Positions 5,881-6,511 of a stretch of 6,511 nt of DNA are shown here, one piece after another (position 1 is the first letter of the stretch; each line of letters opens with the position of its first letter). The translations under genes and the position numbers were made by a program. The notes under the pieces were generated by a model, which searched no databases, had not been told where the DNA came from, and saw nothing but the letters and a program-made list of their open reading frames with translations. The stretch covers positions 1 through 6,511 of the forward strand of contig MVQZ01000232.1 of assembly GCA_002067565.1 (NCBI GenBank), given 5' to 3'. The DNA comes from Methanobacterium sp. PtaU1.Bin242 (GTDB lineage: Archaea > Methanobacteriota > Methanobacteria > Methanobacteriales > Methanobacteriaceae).

Positions 5881-5923
5881 TTGACTATTTTTGATATATT
5901 TTTGATAGTATTTGAATAATTGA
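5881..5923. repeat. Helically phased TTGA repeats with an 11-bp tandem repeat
   Basis: TTGA starts at 5881, 5891, 5902, 5912 and 5920, about one DNA turn apart. Inside, TATTTTTGATA occurs twice head to tail (5886-5896 and 5897-5907). The second copy of the 12-bp direct repeat lies at 5908-5919. The T-tracts are also phased, so the DNA may be bent. This suggests cooperative binding of a regulator or chromatin protein. Confidence 0.55.
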
Positions 5924-5973
5924 TTTTAATTAGATATGATGGGATTAATTATTTTATAAAAGGAGTTATCCTG

Positions 5974-6030
5974 TTGTTAAATTATTTTATCTCAATTATA
6001 TTTAACTTTATCTTCTTTTGTATGAAATGA
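5974..6030 (+). CDS. Possible tiny hydrophobic peptide (18 residues)
   Basis: A TTG codon eight bases after AGGAG (5961-5965) opens a frame reading MLNYFISIIFNFIFFCMK and ends at TGA. It would be a single membrane-spanning peptide with a Lys at its end, and a 9-bp inverted repeat starts ten bases after its stop. Against it, AT-rich DNA often encodes Phe/Ile-rich frames by chance and the start is not ATG. It is a weak candidate only. Confidence 0.15.
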   Translation: MLNYFISIIFNFIFFCMK

Positions 6031-6039
6031 ACTTTTGGT

Positions 6040-6072
6040 TTAATCTGAATATGTTATTAAATATCAGATTAA
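6040..6072. repeat. 9-bp inverted repeat with 15-nt spacer
   Basis: TTAATCTGA at 6040-6048 and TCAGATTAA at 6064-6072 are exact reverse complements. It can form an RNA hairpin or serve as a pair of half-sites spaced about two and a third turns apart, about 110 nt upstream of the regulator TATA box. Confidence 0.6.
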
Positions 6073-6182
6073 TCTCTGTAAATTTCTTATCGAGTATCTT
6101 TTCAGGGGATTAATATATTTAGATGGGAATTGTATTCTATTTCTCTGTGATATTATTCTGTTCGAAATTAAATAATAATTTA

Positions 6183-6190
6183 TTTATATA
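6183..6190 (+). promoter_or_regulatory. TATA box of the response regulator
   Basis: TTTATATA is an exact archaeal TATA consensus with an A-rich region just upstream. Initiation about 25 nt downstream would fall near 6212-6216, giving a leader of roughly 40 nt with the ribosome site inside it. Confidence 0.6.
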
Positions 6191-6239
6191 GTAAAGATAA
6201 AACCACAAGATGTGCAGCCAATATTATAATATCTATTTG

Positions 6240-6248
6240 GGAGGAGGG
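6240..6248 (+). promoter_or_regulatory. Strong ribosome binding site of the response regulator
   Basis: GGAGGAGGG is the best Shine-Dalgarno sequence in the window. Seven bases after it the codon is ATA (6256), not ATG, GTG or TTG. Confidence 0.65.
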
Positions 6249-6255
6249 ATAAATA

Positions 6256-6511
6256 ATAGTTAAAAGAAAGGTAACCACTCCTGTAAGAATTCTTTTGGTT
6301 GATGACAATCCTGGCGATGTAAGACTATTTATAGAGGAATTTAAGGAATCCAAAATCCCAGTAAGCTTTACCGTTGCAACCAATGGTTTAGATGCCTTGC
6401 AGATCTTGTACCAGGAGGGGGAATATATTGATAAGCCCCTACCAGATCTTCTGATTATGGATATTTATCTGCCTAAAAAGAGTGGGATAGAAGTTCTTTC
6501 TGAATTGAAGA
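6256..6511 (+). CDS. CheY-like response regulator receiver, N-terminal part (3' end outside window)
   Basis: About 85 codons of a receiver domain are present. These proteins take a phosphate from a histidine kinase on a conserved Asp. The strand VRILLVDDNPGDVRL (10-24, counting from ATA) carries the acidic pair Asp16 and Asp17 that binds Mg. The acceptor is Asp69 in LLIMDIYLPKKSG, and the helix GIEVLSELK follows. The DDNPGD and LPKKSG motifs fit the stand-alone Rcp1-like receivers that are frequent in Methanobacterium, often paired with PAS-type kinases; no kinase is visible here. There is no canonical start: an in-frame TAA lies at 6250-6252, then come ATA, ATA, GTT, AAA, AGA, AAG, and the first TTG (6295) is inside the first beta strand. 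I place the start at ATA 6256, seven bases after the ribosome site, so it is either an AUA start or an ATG-to-ATA change. Confidence 0.8.
   Translation, partial: MVKRKVTTPVRILLVDDNPGDVRLFIEEFKESKIPVSFTVATNGLDALQILYQEGEYIDKPLPDLLIMDIYLPKKSGIEVLSELK

Larger units (their letters stand above)
5802..6255. other. 454-nt divergent regulatory gap
   Basis: This gap separates the minus-strand ligase from the plus-strand response regulator. From left to right it holds a 12-bp palindrome, phased TTGA motifs, a TATA-like palindrome TTTTATAAAA (5952-5961), a tiny hydrophobic ORF, a 9-bp inverted repeat, and the promoter and ribosome site of the regulator. The TATA-like palindrome could drive the ligase with a leader of roughly 130 nt, putting the phased repeats just past its start site. 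No tRNA or known RNA family is recognised. Confidence 0.55.

Noticed and set aside
5935..6048. C-box-like ATGATGG and a distant CTGA as a C/D guide RNA
   Set aside because: The boxes are over 100 nt apart, too far for an archaeal C/D RNA, and no inner boxes or end stem are seen.
6180..6383. Minus-strand open frame of 67 codons with hydrophobic stretches
   Set aside because: It overlaps the promoter, ribosome site and receiver domain of the response regulator, which has clear family motifs.
1..6511. CRISPR array, tRNA, insertion sequence or phage genes
   Set aside because: No regularly spaced repeat-spacer pattern, no tRNA-like fold, no transposase or integrase motif and no terminal inverted repeats were found.

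Overview
The window looks like a stretch of chromosome from a methanogenic archaeon of the Methanobacteriales, most likely Methanobacterium or a close relative. Four things support this: the tail of an archaeal lipid enzyme (geranylgeranylglyceryl phosphate synthase) at the left edge; a DUF169 protein; a MurD-like ligase, as expected in a pseudomurein-walled methanogen; and AT-rich gaps with archaeal signals (TTTATATA-type TATA boxes, oligo-T stretches right after stop codons, and GGTGA/GGAGG ribosome sites). The genus is inferred; no rRNA or marker gene is present to prove it.

Layout. Positions 1-171 hold the 3' end of the lipid-synthase gene on the plus strand, closed by T8. After about 250 nt of mostly AT-rich non-coding DNA with one G-rich island comes a plus-strand DUF169 gene (420-1109). 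It converges on a block of four minus-strand genes. Read in transcription order from the right, these are a MurD-like ligase (5801-4572), a membrane-anchored secreted protein of unknown function (4229-3048), a MobA/MocA-like nucleotidyltransferase (2971-2309) and a zinc deacylase of the aspartoacylase/succinylglutamate desuccinylase type (2147-1266). The gaps between these four (342, 76 and 161 nt), with T-runs after at least two of them, suggest mainly separate transcripts rather than one operon. On the right, a 454-nt gap separates the ligase from a divergent plus-strand response regulator that runs off the window.

How the genes may work together. I see no obvious shared pathway. The ligase and the sequon-rich secreted protein could both act at the cell envelope, but this is a guess from family and topology. 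The nucleotidyltransferase may serve molybdopterin-dinucleotide formation, and the deacylase substrate is unknown. The window reads as mostly ordinary chromosome with single-gene units, not a phage, CRISPR locus or obvious defence island.

The points most worth a second look are: the response regulator has an excellent ribosome site but no ATG, GTG or TTG start, only AUA; the gap between ligase and regulator holds TTGA motifs repeating at about one DNA turn, a 12-bp direct repeat, a 12-bp palindrome and a 9-bp inverted repeat; the ligase lacks the usual carbamylated lysine and the usual domain-3 motif; and the gap at 4230-4571 holds three small hairpins followed by T6, which could be a small RNA.
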